Shown: positions 51,427 to 62,023, numbered from the stretch's first letter. The stretch is 64,000 nt of DNA from DATJGS01 sp035494735 (GCA_035494735.1 DATJGS010000010.1:124001-188000), one strand, 5' to 3'. Translations and numbers: made by a program. The notes: a model not told the origin generated them from the letters alone.

Positions 51427-52616
51427 CCCTCTCCCCGTTCCCGTCCCGTCCGCTCCGTGCATTGCTCTGCCTCGCGGCCGGCGCCGCGCTCGTCGCCGGC
51501 TGCGGCGCGGACCAGAAGCGTCGCGAGGTGCGCGTTTCCGTCACGCTGGCCACGGTCGCGCGCCAGCCCGTGTCCGACGCGCTCGAAGCGAGCGGCACGG
51601 TGGAGCCGCGCCAGACGGTGGACGTGAACCCGCAAGTCGGCGGACTCGTCGAGTCGGTGCGCTTCCGCGAAGGTGACGAAGTGCGCGCCGGCCAGGTGCT
51701 GTTCGTGATCGATCGCCGTCCGTACCAGGCGGCGCTGGAGCAGGCCAAAGCGGCGCTGCAGCGCGATCGCGCGCAGGCCGAGACCGCGCGCCTCGACTTC
51801 GAGCGCAGCCGGACGTTGAGCGACAAGGGCTACCTCGCGCCGGCCGACTTCGACACGAAGCGCTCGGCGGCCGAGTCGGCCCGCGCCACGGTGCGCGCGG
51901 ACTCCGCCGAAGTCGCGCGCGCCGCGCTCGATCTCGAGAACTGCACGGTGCGCGCGCCCATCGAGGGGCGCACCGGAAAGCTGATGATCCACGCCGGCAA
52001 TCTCGTGAAGGCGAACACGACGGACGCGCCGCTCGTCACGATCAACCAGGTGCATCCCATCCTCGTGCGCTTCACGGTCGCCCAGCAGGATCTCGACCGC
52101 GTGCTGCGCCGCCGCGGGCAGCGCCTCGACGTGCTGGCCGGCGCGTCGCTCGACTCCGCGGCGAGCCGCGGCCAGCTGTCGTTCATCGACAACGCGGTGG
52201 ACGCGGCGACGGGCACGCTGCTGCTCAAGGGCGAGTTCCCGAACAAGGATGGCGCTCTGTGGCCGGGCGAGTTCGTGCGCACGCGCCTCGTGCTCGCGAC
52301 CGATCTGAGCGCCGTCGTCATCCCGTCGCAGGCGGTCACGAACGGACAGTCCGGCGGCTACGTGTTCGTGTTGAACCCCGACACCACCGTCAGCACCCGG
52401 CCGGTGCGCATCTCGCGCGTGGCCGGCGAGCTCGCGGTCGTCGAGAGCGGCGTCACGCCGGGCGAGCGCGTCGTCGTGGACGGGCAGTTGCGTCTGTCGT
52501 CCGGCGCGCACGTCAGCATCAAGCCTGCGCCCGGCGCCGCGACGAGTGGCGCGCCGGCGAACGCGGCGGCGGGCGGCGGCGGCGCCGCGGCCGCACCGGC
52601 GGCGGCGCGACGATGA
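51423..52616 (+). CDS. RND efflux membrane-fusion protein (AcrA/MdtA-like)
   Basis: 397 residues. A signal peptide with lipobox-like LVAGC (Cys27) precedes the lipoyl-like domain (VDVNPQVGGLVESVRFREGDEVRAGQVLFVID, about 58-92), a coiled-coil hairpin (about 98-165) and the beta-barrel part (VRAPIEGRTGKLMIHAGN). The C-terminal 40 residues are Ala/Gly-rich. It would bridge the inner-membrane pump and an outer-membrane channel. It overlaps its neighbours on both sides by 4 bases. Confidence 0.93.
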   Translation: MTLSPFPSRPLRALLCLAAGAALVAGCGADQKRREVRVSVTLATVARQPVSDALEASGTVEPRQTVDVNPQVGGLVESVRFREGDEVRAGQVLFVIDRRPYQAALEQAKAALQRDRAQAETARLDFERSRTLSDKGYLAPADFDTKRSAAESARATVRADSAEVARAALDLENCTVRAPIEGRTGKLMIHAGNLVKANTTDAPLVTINQVHPILVRFTVAQQDLDRVLRRRGQRLDVLAGASLDSAASRGQLSFIDNAVDAATGTLLLKGEFPNKDGALWPGEFVRTRLVLATDLSAVVIPSQAVTNGQSGGYVFVLNPDTTVSTRPVRISRVAGELAVVESGVTPGERVVVDGQLRLSSGAHVSIKPAPGAATSGAPANAAAGGGGAAAAPAAARR

Positions 52617-55600
52617 ACCTGTCCGAGCTGTTCATCCGCCGGCCGGTCATGACCACGCTGGTCATGGTCGGCATCCTGCTGTTCGGCCTGCTCGGCTATC
52701 GCGCGCTGTCCGTCAGCGACCTGCCGAACGTCGACTATCCGATCATCTCGGTGAGCGCGAACCTGCCGGGCGCGAGCCCCGAGACCATGGCCTCGGCCGT
52801 GGCCACGCCGCTCGAAAAGCAGTTCTCGACCATCGCCGGCCTCGCCGCGATGACGTCCTCGAGCGGCCTCGGCAACACGTCGATCACGCTGCAGTTCGCG
52901 CTCGAACGCAACATCGACGCGGCCGCGCAGGACGTGCAGGCGGCGATCGCCAAGACGCTGCGCCAGCTGCCGTCGGGGATCATTCCACCGTCCTACCAGA
53001 AGGTGAATCCCGCCGATTCGCCCATCCTGTTCCTCGCGCTCACGTCGGATCTGCTGCCGCTTTCCAAGCTCGACGAGTACGCCGAGAGCTTCCTCGCGCA
53101 GAACCTCTCGACGGTCAACGGCGTCGCCCAGGTCTCGGTGTTCGGTTCTCAGAAGTACGCGGTGCGCATCCAGCTCGATCCCGACCAGATGAGTTCGCGC
53201 GGCGTCGGCATCGACCAGGTCGCGGACGCGATCGGATCGTCGAACGTGAACCTGCCGACCGGCGTGCTGTGGGGCCACGAGAAGGCCGTCACCGTCACCG
53301 CGAACGGCCAGCTCACGGACGCCGACGGCTTCCGCTCGCTCGTCATCCTGTCGAAGAACGGCGCGCCGGTGCGCCTCGGCGACCTCGGCAAGGTGTTCGA
53401 CGACGTGCAGGACAACCGCCAGGCCAGCTGGTACGGCGACAAGCGCGCGATCGTGCTCGCCATCCAGCGTCAGCCCGGCACGAACACCGTGCAGGTCACC
53501 GAGGACGTGCAGGCCCTGCTCGCGAAGCTGCGCCCGCAGCTCCCGGCCTCGGTGCACGTCGAGACGCTGTTCGACCGCTCGGTCTCGATCAAACGCTCGG
53601 TCAACGACGTGCAGTTCACGCTGCTGCTCACGCTGTGCCTCGTCGTGCTCGTGATCTTCCTGTTTCTGCGCAACTGGCGCGCCACCATGATCCCGAGCCT
53701 CGCGCTGCCGCTGTCGGTCGTCGGCACGTTCGCGGTGATGGCCCAGCTCGGCTACAGCATCGACAACCTGTCGCTGATGGCCCTCACGCTGTCCGTCGGA
53801 TTCGTGGTCGACGACGCCATCGTCATGCTCGAAAACATCGTCCGCCATCGCGAGATGGGCAAGAGCGCGCTGCAGGCGGCGCTCGACGGCTCGCGCGAGA
53901 TCAGCTTCACGATCCTGTCGATGACGCTGTCGCTGGCCGCGGTGTTCATCCCGGTGCTGTTCATGGGCGGACTGCTCGGCCGGCTGTTCCATGAGTTCGC
54001 GGTCACGATCAGCGCCGCGATCCTGGTCTCGGGCTTCGTGTCGCTGACGCTGACGCCCATGCTGTGCAGCCGCTTCCTGCCGCCCGAGCACGACACGAAC
54101 CAGGGTCGTCTGTCGCGGGCGTTCGAGGGCGCGTTCACGCGCACGCTGCGCTTCTACACGCGCACGCTGGCCTGGACGATGGACCACCGGCGCAGCGCGC
54201 TCGCGTTCGGCGCCGCGATTCTCGTCGGGACGGTCGCACTGTTCATGATCGTGCCCAAGGGCTTCATCCCGAGCGAGGACACGGGGCAGATCTCAGGGTC
54301 GACGCAGACCATCGAGGGCACGTCGTTCGAGTCGATGGTCGCGCACCAGAAGCAGATCGCGGCGATTCTCCTCAAGGATCCGGCCGTGGCCGGCTTCATG
54401 TCGTCGGTGGGTGGCGGCGGCGGCACGGGCGGCACGAACCAGGGTCGTGTGTTCATCCGTTTGAAGCCGCGCAACCAGCGGCCTTCGGCGGACGACATCA
54501 TCCATCGTCTGCAGCCCAAGCTGGCCGTCGTCCCGGGCATTCGCGTCTTCCTGCAGAACCCGCCGCTCGTGCGCGTCGGCGGCCGTGGGGCGAGCAGCCT
54601 GTACCAGTTCACGCTGCAGAGCAACGACGTGGACGCGCTGTACGGCTCCGCGCAGCAACTCGAGACGAAGATGCGCTCCGAACCCGAGCTCGAGGACGTG
54701 AGCAGCGATCTGCTCATCAAGAACCCGCAGATCGGGGTCAGCATCGATCGCGATCGCGCGGCCGCGCTCGGCGTGACGCCGGAGCAGATCGAGCAGGCGC
54801 TGTACGACGCGTACGGTTCGCGCCAGGTGTCGACGATCTACACGCCGGACAACCAGTACTGGGTCATCATGGAGCTGCTGCCCGAGCGGCAGCGCGACGT
54901 GAACGCGCTGCAGCAGCTGTACGTGCGCTCGAGCTCCAGCGGCCTTGTGCCGCTCGGCTCGGTCGCGACGTTCACGTCGGCCGTCGGGCCGCTCACCGTG
55001 AATCACTCGGGACAGACGCCGGCGGTGACGATCTCGTTCAATCTCAAGCCGGGCGCGTCGCTCGGCACCGCGGTGGACGCCATCAATCGCCTGGCGCGCG
55101 AGACGCTGCCGGCCGGCGTGAGCACCGGATTCGCCGGCACGGCGCAGGCGTTCCAGGACAGCCAGCGCGGCCTGCTCGCGCTGCTCGTCATCGCCGTGCT
55201 CGTCATCTACCTCGTGCTCGGCATGCTGTACGAGAGCTTCATCCATCCGCTGACGATTCTCTCGGGGCTGCCGTTCGCCGGGTTCGGCGCGCTGCTCACG
55301 CTGTGGTTGTGCCGCGCGGAGCTCAGCGTGTACGCGTTCGTCGGCGTCATCATGCTGATCGGCCTCGTGAAGAAGAACGCGATCATGATGATCGACTTCG
55401 CGCTCGACGCCGAGCGCAACGAGGGCCTGTCGTCGCGCGACGCGATCCTCGAGGCGTGCCGCGTGCGCTACCGCCCCATCATGATGACGACGATGGCCGC
55501 GCTGATGGGCACCCTGCCCATCGCGCTCGGCGTCGGCGCCGGCTCGGAGTCGCGGCGTCCGCTCGGCCTCGCGGTGGTCGGCGGCCTGGCGTTCTCGCAG

Positions 55601-55783
55601 ATCATCACGCTGTACATCACGCCCGTCGTCTACACGTACCTCGACGCGTTCCAGAAGCGCTTCGGCCGTCGTCGTCTGCGCGGCGCCGGCGCGCGCTCGA
55701 GCGGACCCGCCCGCGGCGAGCCCGGGACGCCGCTCCACCCCGGAGCGCGCGAACTGCCGGGCGCGGCGGTCGCGCCGCGCTGA
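52613..55783 (+). CDS. RND-type efflux transporter (AcrB/MdtB-like)
   Basis: 1,056 residues from ATG 52613. The N-terminal helix (FIRRPVMTTLVMVGILLFGLLGY), periplasmic porter domains and the two sets of helices of the hydrophobe/amphiphile efflux family are visible, including FVVDDAIVMLENIVRH (Asp residues of the proton relay, about 402-412) and GLVKKNAIMMIDFA (Lys relay, about 920-933). It exports drugs, detergents or lipids by proton antiport. No TolC-like outer-membrane gene is within this window. Confidence 0.95.
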   Translation: MNLSELFIRRPVMTTLVMVGILLFGLLGYRALSVSDLPNVDYPIISVSANLPGASPETMASAVATPLEKQFSTIAGLAAMTSSSGLGNTSITLQFALERNIDAAAQDVQAAIAKTLRQLPSGIIPPSYQKVNPADSPILFLALTSDLLPLSKLDEYAESFLAQNLSTVNGVAQVSVFGSQKYAVRIQLDPDQMSSRGVGIDQVADAIGSSNVNLPTGVLWGHEKAVTVTANGQLTDADGFRSLVILSKNGAPVRLGDLGKVFDDVQDNRQASWYGDKRAIVLAIQRQPGTNTVQVTEDVQALLAKLRPQLPASVHVETLFDRSVSIKRSVNDVQFTLLLTLCLVVLVIFLFLRNWRATMIPSLALPLSVVGTFAVMAQLGYSIDNLSLMALTLSVGFVVDDAIVMLENIVRHREMGKSALQAALDGSREISFTILSMTLSLAAVFIPVLFMGGLLGRLFHEFAVTISAAILVSGFVSLTLTPMLCSRFLPPEHDTNQGRLSRAFEGAFTRTLRFYTRTLAWTMDHRRSALAFGAAILVGTVALFMIVPKGFIPSEDTGQISGSTQTIEGTSFESMVAHQKQIAAILLKDPAVAGFMSSVGGGGGTGGTNQGRVFIRLKPRNQRPSADDIIHRLQPKLAVVPGIRVFLQNPPLVRVGGRGASSLYQFTLQSNDVDALYGSAQQLETKMRSEPELEDVSSDLLIKNPQIGVSIDRDRAAALGVTPEQIEQALYDAYGSRQVSTIYTPDNQYWVIMELLPERQRDVNALQQLYVRSSSSGLVPLGSVATFTSAVGPLTVNHSGQTPAVTISFNLKPGASLGTAVDAINRLARETLPAGVSTGFAGTAQAFQDSQRGLLALLVIAVLVIYLVLGMLYESFIHPLTILSGLPFAGFGALLTLWLCRAELSVYAFVGVIMLIGLVKKNAIMMIDFALDAERNEGLSSRDAILEACRVRYRPIMMTTMAALMGTLPIALGVGAGSESRRPLGLAVVGGLAFSQIITLYITPVVYTYLDAFQKRFGRRRLRGAGARSSGPARGEPGTPLHPGARELPGAAVAPR

Positions 55784-56051
55784 GCGCGTGCGCCGCGAGG
55801 AAGCGCGGCGCACCGGCGAGCTCGAGCCCCGCGAGCCTCGGCACGCGCTTCGTCGCGTGCTTGTTTTCGTCGCCCGCGCGGGTGTTGCCCCCCCGCGCGC
55901 TTTGCATTTCTCGCACGTCGCGGCCGCTTTCCCGGCGCGGGTCAACCCTCTCGACGCAGCGCACTTGGCACTGCGTGGAACCTCGGCGCGCGCTGCGGGG
56001 ATAGCCCAATTAGGCCGCAGTCGCCACGGAGCAGGCCATCGGGAGGTGCGT

Positions 56052-56636
56052 ATGAACACTCCTCGTAGGAATCCCCAGACGAGACTCCCCGCATCCTGGA
56101 AGAACGGCGCGCGCTGCTTCGCGCTCGTCCTCGCGTTCGCCGCCGCAGGCGCGGCGCCGGCCCGCGCCGCGGAGATCGTGCCGAACGTGGGCATGACGAA
56201 GCCGGTCAACGGCGGCGGTGACGCGACCCTGTACGGCGGGCTCGCCGTGCGCGGTTCGCTGGCCCCGATGCTGGACAGCGAAATCGGCGTCGCGTATCGC
56301 AGCGAGTCGCGCTTCAACGACCAGTTGCGCGTGCGCATGTGGCCGGTGACCGCGTCGCTGTACCTGCGGCCGGTGCCGGCGCTGTACGCCGGCGCGGGCG
56401 TGGGCTGGTACCACACCACGTTCGACTACGCGAGCGGCGTTCCGCTCGCCGACGAGACGCATCAGGACTTCGGTGTCCACGTCGGCGGAGGATTCCAGGT
56501 GCCGCTCGGCGCCGGCGCCGCGGTGGATCTGAACGGTCGCTACGTGATGCTGCGCGACCAGGACAGCCACCTGGTGCCCGAGAAGTTCAACCCGGATTTC
56601 TGGACGACTTCGATCGGGCTGGCGTTCAAGCTCTGA
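56052..56636 (+). CDS. Outer-membrane beta-barrel protein
   Basis: 194 residues from ATG 56052 (GGGAGGTG upstream). A signal peptide (cleavage near ARAA, about 37) precedes alternating amphipathic strands with aromatic ends, ending in the typical terminal strand FWTTSIGLAFKL. It resembles small OmpW/OprF-like barrels (eight strands). It has no partner gene except a second barrel downstream. A hairpin terminator follows its stop. Confidence 0.75.
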   Translation: MNTPRRNPQTRLPASWKNGARCFALVLAFAAAGAAPARAAEIVPNVGMTKPVNGGGDATLYGGLAVRGSLAPMLDSEIGVAYRSESRFNDQLRVRMWPVTASLYLRPVPALYAGAGVGWYHTTFDYASGVPLADETHQDFGVHVGGGFQVPLGAGAAVDLNGRYVMLRDQDSHLVPEKFNPDFWTTSIGLAFKL

Positions 56637-56651
56637 TCGAAGACACGAGCG

Positions 56652-56683
56652 TGAGGGGCGGCGGCGACCGTCGTCGCCCCTCA
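56652..56683 (+). terminator. Hairpin terminator after the first barrel gene
   Basis: TGAGGGGCG (56652-56660) pairs with CGCCCCTCA (56675-56683) around a loop that can pair further, just after the stop at 56636. Confidence 0.55.
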
Positions 56684-56760
56684 TCGGGCGGCTTCTGCGA
56701 AGCCGTCGTTGCACGGGCCGATGCCGGCCCTCGGCCGCACATCCGAAAAGGAGGTCACTC

Positions 56761-57267
56761 ATGCATGCCCACACACGCCAATGGACGAACGTCGCAAGGA
56801 CCGCGGCACTCGTGGTCCTGCTGATGGCCGCGCTCTCGGCACGTGCGTCGGCTTACGACTACGCCGGCGCCGGCGGCAGGCTCGGCATGGCGAGCCCGAA
56901 CGATCTCGACGGCACGCCCTCGCTCGGCGTGCACGCGGAGTTCGAGCAGACGGGATCGCGCGTGCACCTGCAGCCGGATGTCATGTACTGGAAGACGAAC
57001 GGTGTCCGCGACGTGAACCCGAACTTCGACGTCTACTACCACTTCGATCGCGAGAATCGCGTCTCGCCGTACGTGGGCGGCGGCGTCGGATTGAACTTCG
57101 TTCGTCGTGAACGGATCGATCGGGACAACACGGACGTCGGACTGAACCTGGTCAGCGGGATGCGCTTCCCCGGCGAGAACCACCATGTCTTCGTCGAGGG
57201 ACGCTACACGGCGAGCGACATCTCGCAGATCAGTCTGCTGGGCGGCGTGACGTTCCACGCGCCTTGA
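56761..57267 (+). CDS. Small outer-membrane beta-barrel protein
   Basis: 168 residues from ATG 56761 with a strong AAAGGAGG site. A signal peptide (about 1-31) is followed by amphipathic strands rich in Gly and aromatics (YAGAGGRLGMASP, YYHFDRENRVSPYVGGGVGLNFV), ending near LLGGVTFHAP. It is a second small barrel after the first and lacks a recognised family. It may be a paralogue of a membrane-integrity protein, but no function is shown. Confidence 0.7.
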   Translation: MHAHTRQWTNVARTAALVVLLMAALSARASAYDYAGAGGRLGMASPNDLDGTPSLGVHAEFEQTGSRVHLQPDVMYWKTNGVRDVNPNFDVYYHFDRENRVSPYVGGGVGLNFVRRERIDRDNTDVGLNLVSGMRFPGENHHVFVEGRYTASDISQISLLGGVTFHAP

Positions 57268-57398
57268 CGCGTCGACCGTGCTTCGACCGGTCGCGGGCCG
57301 AGACAGCGAAAGGAGCTTTGAGTCCCGCGGCCTTTCCAGGGTGATCGGGGGAAGCGGCCGGGTCGGTCCCGGCGCGAACCGGATCGCTCGATAAACGA

Positions 57399-57427
57399 CG
57401 GCCCGCCTTGTTTCGCGAGGCGGGCCG
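57399..57427. terminator. Bidirectional hairpin terminator
   Basis: A 10-bp stem (CGGCCCGCCT/AGGCGGGCCG) with a 9-base loop lies between the convergent barrel and msrA genes. Confidence 0.65.
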
Positions 57428-57492
57428 CCGGCATTTCATGGGTGCTCGTCGACAAGGGCCGCGCGGAGTCGCGCGCGGCGCCGCGCCCGCAT

Positions 57493-58068
<576 letters not shown>

Positions 58069-58157
58069 GGCAGGTCTCCTTGGAAATGTCGTCGAGTGGC
58101 GCCCCGAATACGCGGTCGCGCGCGCGCTGTGACGGCGCGCCGCGCTCGGGCGTCGCG

Positions 58158-59030
58158 TCAGGCGATCCGTAGCGAGACGTCCAACCCGAACGGATCGCGC
58201 GTCGTCAGTTCCGTGTCCGAACCCGAGCTTTCGATCCCGGCCGTCGCGAGCCGATCGCGGAGCCGGGCCAGCTCGGCGGCGTCGGGCACCTCGATCGTCA
58301 GGCGCCGCAGCCCGGCCGAGCCTTCGGGTGCCGCGGGCGCGCCCACGCCGCTCCAGGTGTTGAGCGCGAGATGATGGTGGTAGCCGCCCGCGGCGAGGAA
58401 CGTCGCCGAGCGCCCGGCGCGCATGCGCACCTCGAACCCCAGGAGCCCCGCGTAGAACTCCTCGGCGGGTTCGAGAGACGGCACGGTCAGGTGGACGTGT
58501 CCGACGTCCGTGCCGCGCTCGAGGCCGTTCCACGGCGCGTCGTCCCGCTCGCCGAGCAGGGCCTGCAGATCGAGTTCCCCCGCGGTCATGAGCGGACCGG
58601 AAGCCGCGTCCGGCCACTCCGCGCGCGGCCGATCGCGATAGATCTCGAGGCCGAGCCCGTCGGGATCGGCGAGGTACAGCGCCTCGCTCACCGCGTGATC
58701 GGCCGCGCCCTCGAGCGGAGTCCCCATCTCGACGAGGCGCGCCAGCGATCGCGCCAGCGCGGCGCGGCTCGGCACCCGGATCGCGACGTGGTAAAGCCCG
58801 ACCGTGCGCGGCGCCCGGGGACGATGCGCGCCGCCATGGAGCACGACGAGCGCGCGGCCGCCCACGCCGAGCCGCGCGGCGCGCTCGTCGCGCCCAAGCA
58901 GCTCGAACCCCAGCCGCTCCGTGTAGAACGCGACCGACACGCCCAGGTCGCGCACCGCCAGGTGCGCGTCCCCCATGCGCGTGGCTTCGGCGATGCTGAA
59001 GGCGGCGAGGGAACTGGCGGGACGGAGCAT
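58158..59030 (-). CDS. Glyoxalase/extradiol dioxygenase-fold protein (CatE-like)
   Basis: 290 residues from ATG 59030. Two vicinal-oxygen-chelate modules are visible: the first with DAHLAVRDLGVSVAFYTERLGFELL and YHVAIRVPS, the second with VGHVHLTVPSLEPAEEFYAGLLGFEV and HLALNTW. Metal ligands His and Glu are present (YHVAI, EIYRD; HVHLTV). It resembles catechol-2,3-dioxygenase-like proteins such as YfiE/CatE, but the substrate is unknown. It lies on the minus strand downstream of the cupredoxin start. Confidence 0.85.
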   Translation of the reverse strand: MLRPASSLAAFSIAEATRMGDAHLAVRDLGVSVAFYTERLGFELLGRDERAARLGVGGRALVVLHGGAHRPRAPRTVGLYHVAIRVPSRAALARSLARLVEMGTPLEGAADHAVSEALYLADPDGLGLEIYRDRPRAEWPDAASGPLMTAGELDLQALLGERDDAPWNGLERGTDVGHVHLTVPSLEPAEEFYAGLLGFEVRMRAGRSATFLAAGGYHHHLALNTWSGVGAPAAPEGSAGLRRLTIEVPDAAELARLRDRLATAGIESSGSDTELTTRDPFGLDVSLRIA

Positions 59031-59193
59031 GACGGAGCCCTTCGATGGCGCGGACCCGGACCCGATTCGCGAGCTTTCCGGCAGGCCCAGCCTAGCACGC
59101 GCCCACGGCCCATTTCCGCCACCTCTAAACCTTGCCTTCCCACTTGCCGACAACCCCGGGGACTCGTCGTGCCTCAATCCACCGACCCCGGTC

Positions 59194-59853
59194 ATGGAGG
59201 ACTCTTTGCGCCGATCCTGGTGCCTCGCGCTGGCGGTGAGCGCCGCCCTGGCCGCGCCGTCCTCGGCCGGAACCGTGCGCGGCGTCCTGTGGCTGGCTCC
59301 TCCGGAGCCGGGCGCCGCCGAGAACGCTGCCCGGCACGCGCAGCCGGGCGTGGCCGACGCGGTGGTGTACGTCGACCGCGTACCCGACAAGGTCGAGAAG
59401 AAGCTCACGCATCACGGCTGGTTCTGGCACGCGCCGCGACTGCCGCGCATCGTTCAGCAGGACCGGCGCTTCGATCCCCGCGTCCTGGCTGTGGCGCGCG
59501 GCACGTCCGTCGAGTTCCAGAACCTGGACAGTGTCTACCACAACGCGTTCAGCGTCTCGGTCGCCAAGCCGTTCGATCTCGGCAAGTATCCGCCCGGAAC
59601 GCGCGACACGGTGCTGTTCGACCGCGCCGGAGCGATCAACCTGCACTGCGACATCCATCCCGACATGGTCGGCTTCGTGGTCGTCGTGCCGAACCACGTG
59701 TTCTGCCGCCCGGACAGCATGGGTGCGTACAAGCTCCCCAGGCTCCCGCAGGGTCGCTACTCCGTCCGCGTGTGGCACCCGCATCGCGGCGAGATCCGTC
59801 GCGACGTCGTGGTCCCGCACCACGGCGACGTCGACCTGACGCTGGTGTACTGA
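59194..59853 (+). CDS. Exported cupredoxin-domain protein
   Basis: 219 residues from ATG 59194. A signal peptide (1-25) is followed by a beta-rich region and a plastocyanin-like copper site (about 108-155): VYHNAF (His), NLHCDIHPDM (Cys, His, Met), all four type 1 copper ligands. A C-terminal strand segment (GAYKLPRLPQGRYSVRVWHP) resembles a carboxypeptidase-regulatory-like beta domain. Its stop lies 2 bases before the histidine-kinase ATG, so the two form an operon, suggesting copper or redox sensing. Confidence 0.8.
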   Translation: MEDSLRRSWCLALAVSAALAAPSSAGTVRGVLWLAPPEPGAAENAARHAQPGVADAVVYVDRVPDKVEKKLTHHGWFWHAPRLPRIVQQDRRFDPRVLAVARGTSVEFQNLDSVYHNAFSVSVAKPFDLGKYPPGTRDTVLFDRAGAINLHCDIHPDMVGFVVVVPNHVFCRPDSMGAYKLPRLPQGRYSVRVWHPHRGEIRRDVVVPHHGDVDLTLVY

Positions 59854-59855
59854 CC

Positions 59856-61682
59856 ATGCGCATCGGACTCCGCTGGCGCATCCTGCTGCTCACGGTTCTG
59901 ACGCCGCTGATCCTCGGGCTCGCCGCGTTCGTGACCGTGCATCGCAACGTGAAGCAGCACGTGGACTCGTCGTCCATCCACGAGAGCCTGCAGCACACCC
60001 GGCTCGTGTTCGAGAGCATGCTGGCCGCGCGCGCCCGCGCGTTCGCGGGCGGCGCCCAGGTCATCGCGCGCGATCCGCGCTTCTTCTCCCTGCTCACGCT
60101 CGGCGCGTCGCAACGGGACCGGCGCTTCTCGGCGACCGTGCGCGGCATGGCGCACGACTTCAACCAGGTGACGCAGACCGACCTGTTCGAGGTCTTCGAC
60201 CGCCGCGGCCGCCTGCTCGCTTCGGTCGGCTCGGTGGCCAGCGAGCGCGGCGCGCGCGACGCGCTGGTGCGCGAGGCGTACAAGGGCGCGCCCGTCACGG
60301 GCGTGCTCGTACAGCACGACGAGCAGTACCAGATCACGCTGACGCCGGTGCGCTCGGACGGCCAGATCGTGGGCGCGCTGCTGCTCGGCTCCGAGATCGG
60401 CTCGCGCCTGGCGCACGTGCTGCGCTCGCAGATGCGCAGCGAAGTCACGTTCGTGAGCGGAGACGAGATCACCGGCACGACGCTGGAGCGGCCCGAAGAT
60501 CGCAACGCGCTGATGAAGGCGCTCGCCGACCTGCAGATCACGCCGGCAACGGACTTCTCGGCGCTCGGCGTGCGCCACGTGCACGGCTTCCAACTCGACT
60601 ACCTGACGCTGGTGCGGCGCATCCCCGGTTCCGAACCGGCGCACCCGCAGCTCTACGTCATGCAGCGCGCGTTCGACCCCGAGATCCTGTTCCTCCACCA
60701 GATGCAGCAGGACCTGATCCTGCTGGCCGCCGCCGCGGTGCTCGCCGCGCTGCTGACCGGCCTCATGTTCTCGGAGCAGGTGACGCGCCCGATCGTCGAG
60801 CTGGTGCGCAGCGCCCAGGAGATGCAGCGCGGCAACTACACGCACCCGCTGCGCTCGCGCGGCTCGGACGAGATCGGCTACCTCACGGACCGCTTCCTCG
60901 AGATGCGCCAGCGCGAGCAGGTCTACGTGAGCAGCCTCGAAGAGGCGGCGCACCTGAAGAGCGAATTCATCAGCATCGCTTCGCACGAGCTGCGCACGCC
61001 GATCAGCGTGATCAAGGGCTATCGCGACCTGCTCGACGAGGGCAAGCTCGGCCCGCTCGAGCCCAAGCAGAAACAGGCGCTGCTTGCGATCGGCGAATGC
61101 CTGACGCAACTCACCAAGATCGCCGAGCACGCGACGCAGATCGCGCAGGTCAAGGGCGAGCGCCTCGATCTCATGCGCGTGCTGCAGCCCGTGACGCCGC
61201 TGCTGGAGCGGGCGGTGGGCAACGCGCTGGCCGCGGCGCCGACGCGGCGCGTGAAGCTGGCGACGCACGTCGCGCCGGACACGCCTCCGATCGAGGTCGA
61301 CGGGCCGCGCCTGACCCAGGCCGTCACCCATCTCGTGGCGAACGCGATTCGCTTCACGCCCGACAACGGCTCCGTCGAGGTGCGCGCCGAGGCCACGCGC
61401 GACGAGCTGCGCATCGAAGTGTGCGACCAGGGCAAGGGCATTCCCGCGGAGCGCATGGCCAGCCTCTTCGACGACGGCCATGCCGTGCACGGCGCCCAGC
61501 ACCATCACAGCTCGGGGGGCCTCGAATACAACTCGAAGGGTCTCGGGCTCGGCCTCGGCATCACGCGCGGCATCGTCGAGGCGCACGGCGGCACGGTGGC
61601 CGCCGAGAACCTGCCGGGGCGTGGCAGCCGCTTCGTGATCCGCCTGCCGCGCGACGCCTCCCGCGAGTTGCGCGCCGCCTAG
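59856..61682 (+). CDS. Membrane histidine kinase paired with the cupredoxin
   Basis: 608 residues. A membrane helix (about 5-28), a periplasmic dCACHE-like double region (about 30-280), a second helix (about 282-305), a HAMP segment, and a HisKA domain with the phosphorylatable His in SIASHELRTPISV (about 373) are visible. The ATPase lid carries a histidine-rich insert (HAVHGAQHHHSS) before the GLGLGLG box; similar His-rich lids occur in some kinases, so this may not be special. No response regulator lies next to it. Confidence 0.9.
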   Translation: MRIGLRWRILLLTVLTPLILGLAAFVTVHRNVKQHVDSSSIHESLQHTRLVFESMLAARARAFAGGAQVIARDPRFFSLLTLGASQRDRRFSATVRGMAHDFNQVTQTDLFEVFDRRGRLLASVGSVASERGARDALVREAYKGAPVTGVLVQHDEQYQITLTPVRSDGQIVGALLLGSEIGSRLAHVLRSQMRSEVTFVSGDEITGTTLERPEDRNALMKALADLQITPATDFSALGVRHVHGFQLDYLTLVRRIPGSEPAHPQLYVMQRAFDPEILFLHQMQQDLILLAAAAVLAALLTGLMFSEQVTRPIVELVRSAQEMQRGNYTHPLRSRGSDEIGYLTDRFLEMRQREQVYVSSLEEAAHLKSEFISIASHELRTPISVIKGYRDLLDEGKLGPLEPKQKQALLAIGECLTQLTKIAEHATQIAQVKGERLDLMRVLQPVTPLLERAVGNALAAAPTRRVKLATHVAPDTPPIEVDGPRLTQAVTHLVANAIRFTPDNGSVEVRAEATRDELRIEVCDQGKGIPAERMASLFDDGHAVHGAQHHHSSGGLEYNSKGLGLGLGITRGIVEAHGGTVAAENLPGRGSRFVIRLPRDASRELRAA

Positions 61683-62023
61683 CGCGGCGCCTCGTCCGGC
61701 GGGGCCGCGCGTCCTGCCCGTCGCCCGCGCGTCGCGATCCACACCGCGAGCGTCCAGCTCGGCGCCAGATCGACCCCGGGCACGAGTTCCGCGAGGAACG
61801 AGGGGAGCAGCGCCCAGTGCCGGCCCACGAGCGCGAGCAGCGCCAGCCCCACGCCGACGTCCAGCGCGTCCTCCCACGGCGCGATCGCACCGCCCGCGAA
61901 CAGCGGCAGGAGCGCGATCTGCGTGGCGTCCGCGGCCAGGGCCACGACGAAGGCCGCGAGGATGCGCCGGGCTCCGAGCGGCGGGCGCGCGTCGCGCGGT
62001 GAAGGCGAGGGCACGCCGCTCAT
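61679..62023 (-). CDS. Small membrane protein
   Basis: 114 residues overlapping the kinase end by 4 bases on the opposite strand. Hydrophobic segments lie at about 20-44 and 56-76. No family is recognised. It is convergent with the kinase gene and may be co-transcribed with nothing else. Confidence 0.55.
   Translation of the reverse strand: MSGVPSPSPRDARPPLGARRILAAFVVALAADATQIALLPLFAGGAIAPWEDALDVGVGLALLALVGRHWALLPSFLAELVPGVDLAPSWTLAVWIATRGRRAGRAAPPDEAPR

Noticed and set aside
61440..61570. Histidine-rich insert in the kinase ATP lid
   Set aside because: It looks striking, but similar His/Ser-rich lids before the G2 box occur in related kinases as I recall them, so it is probably a family feature.
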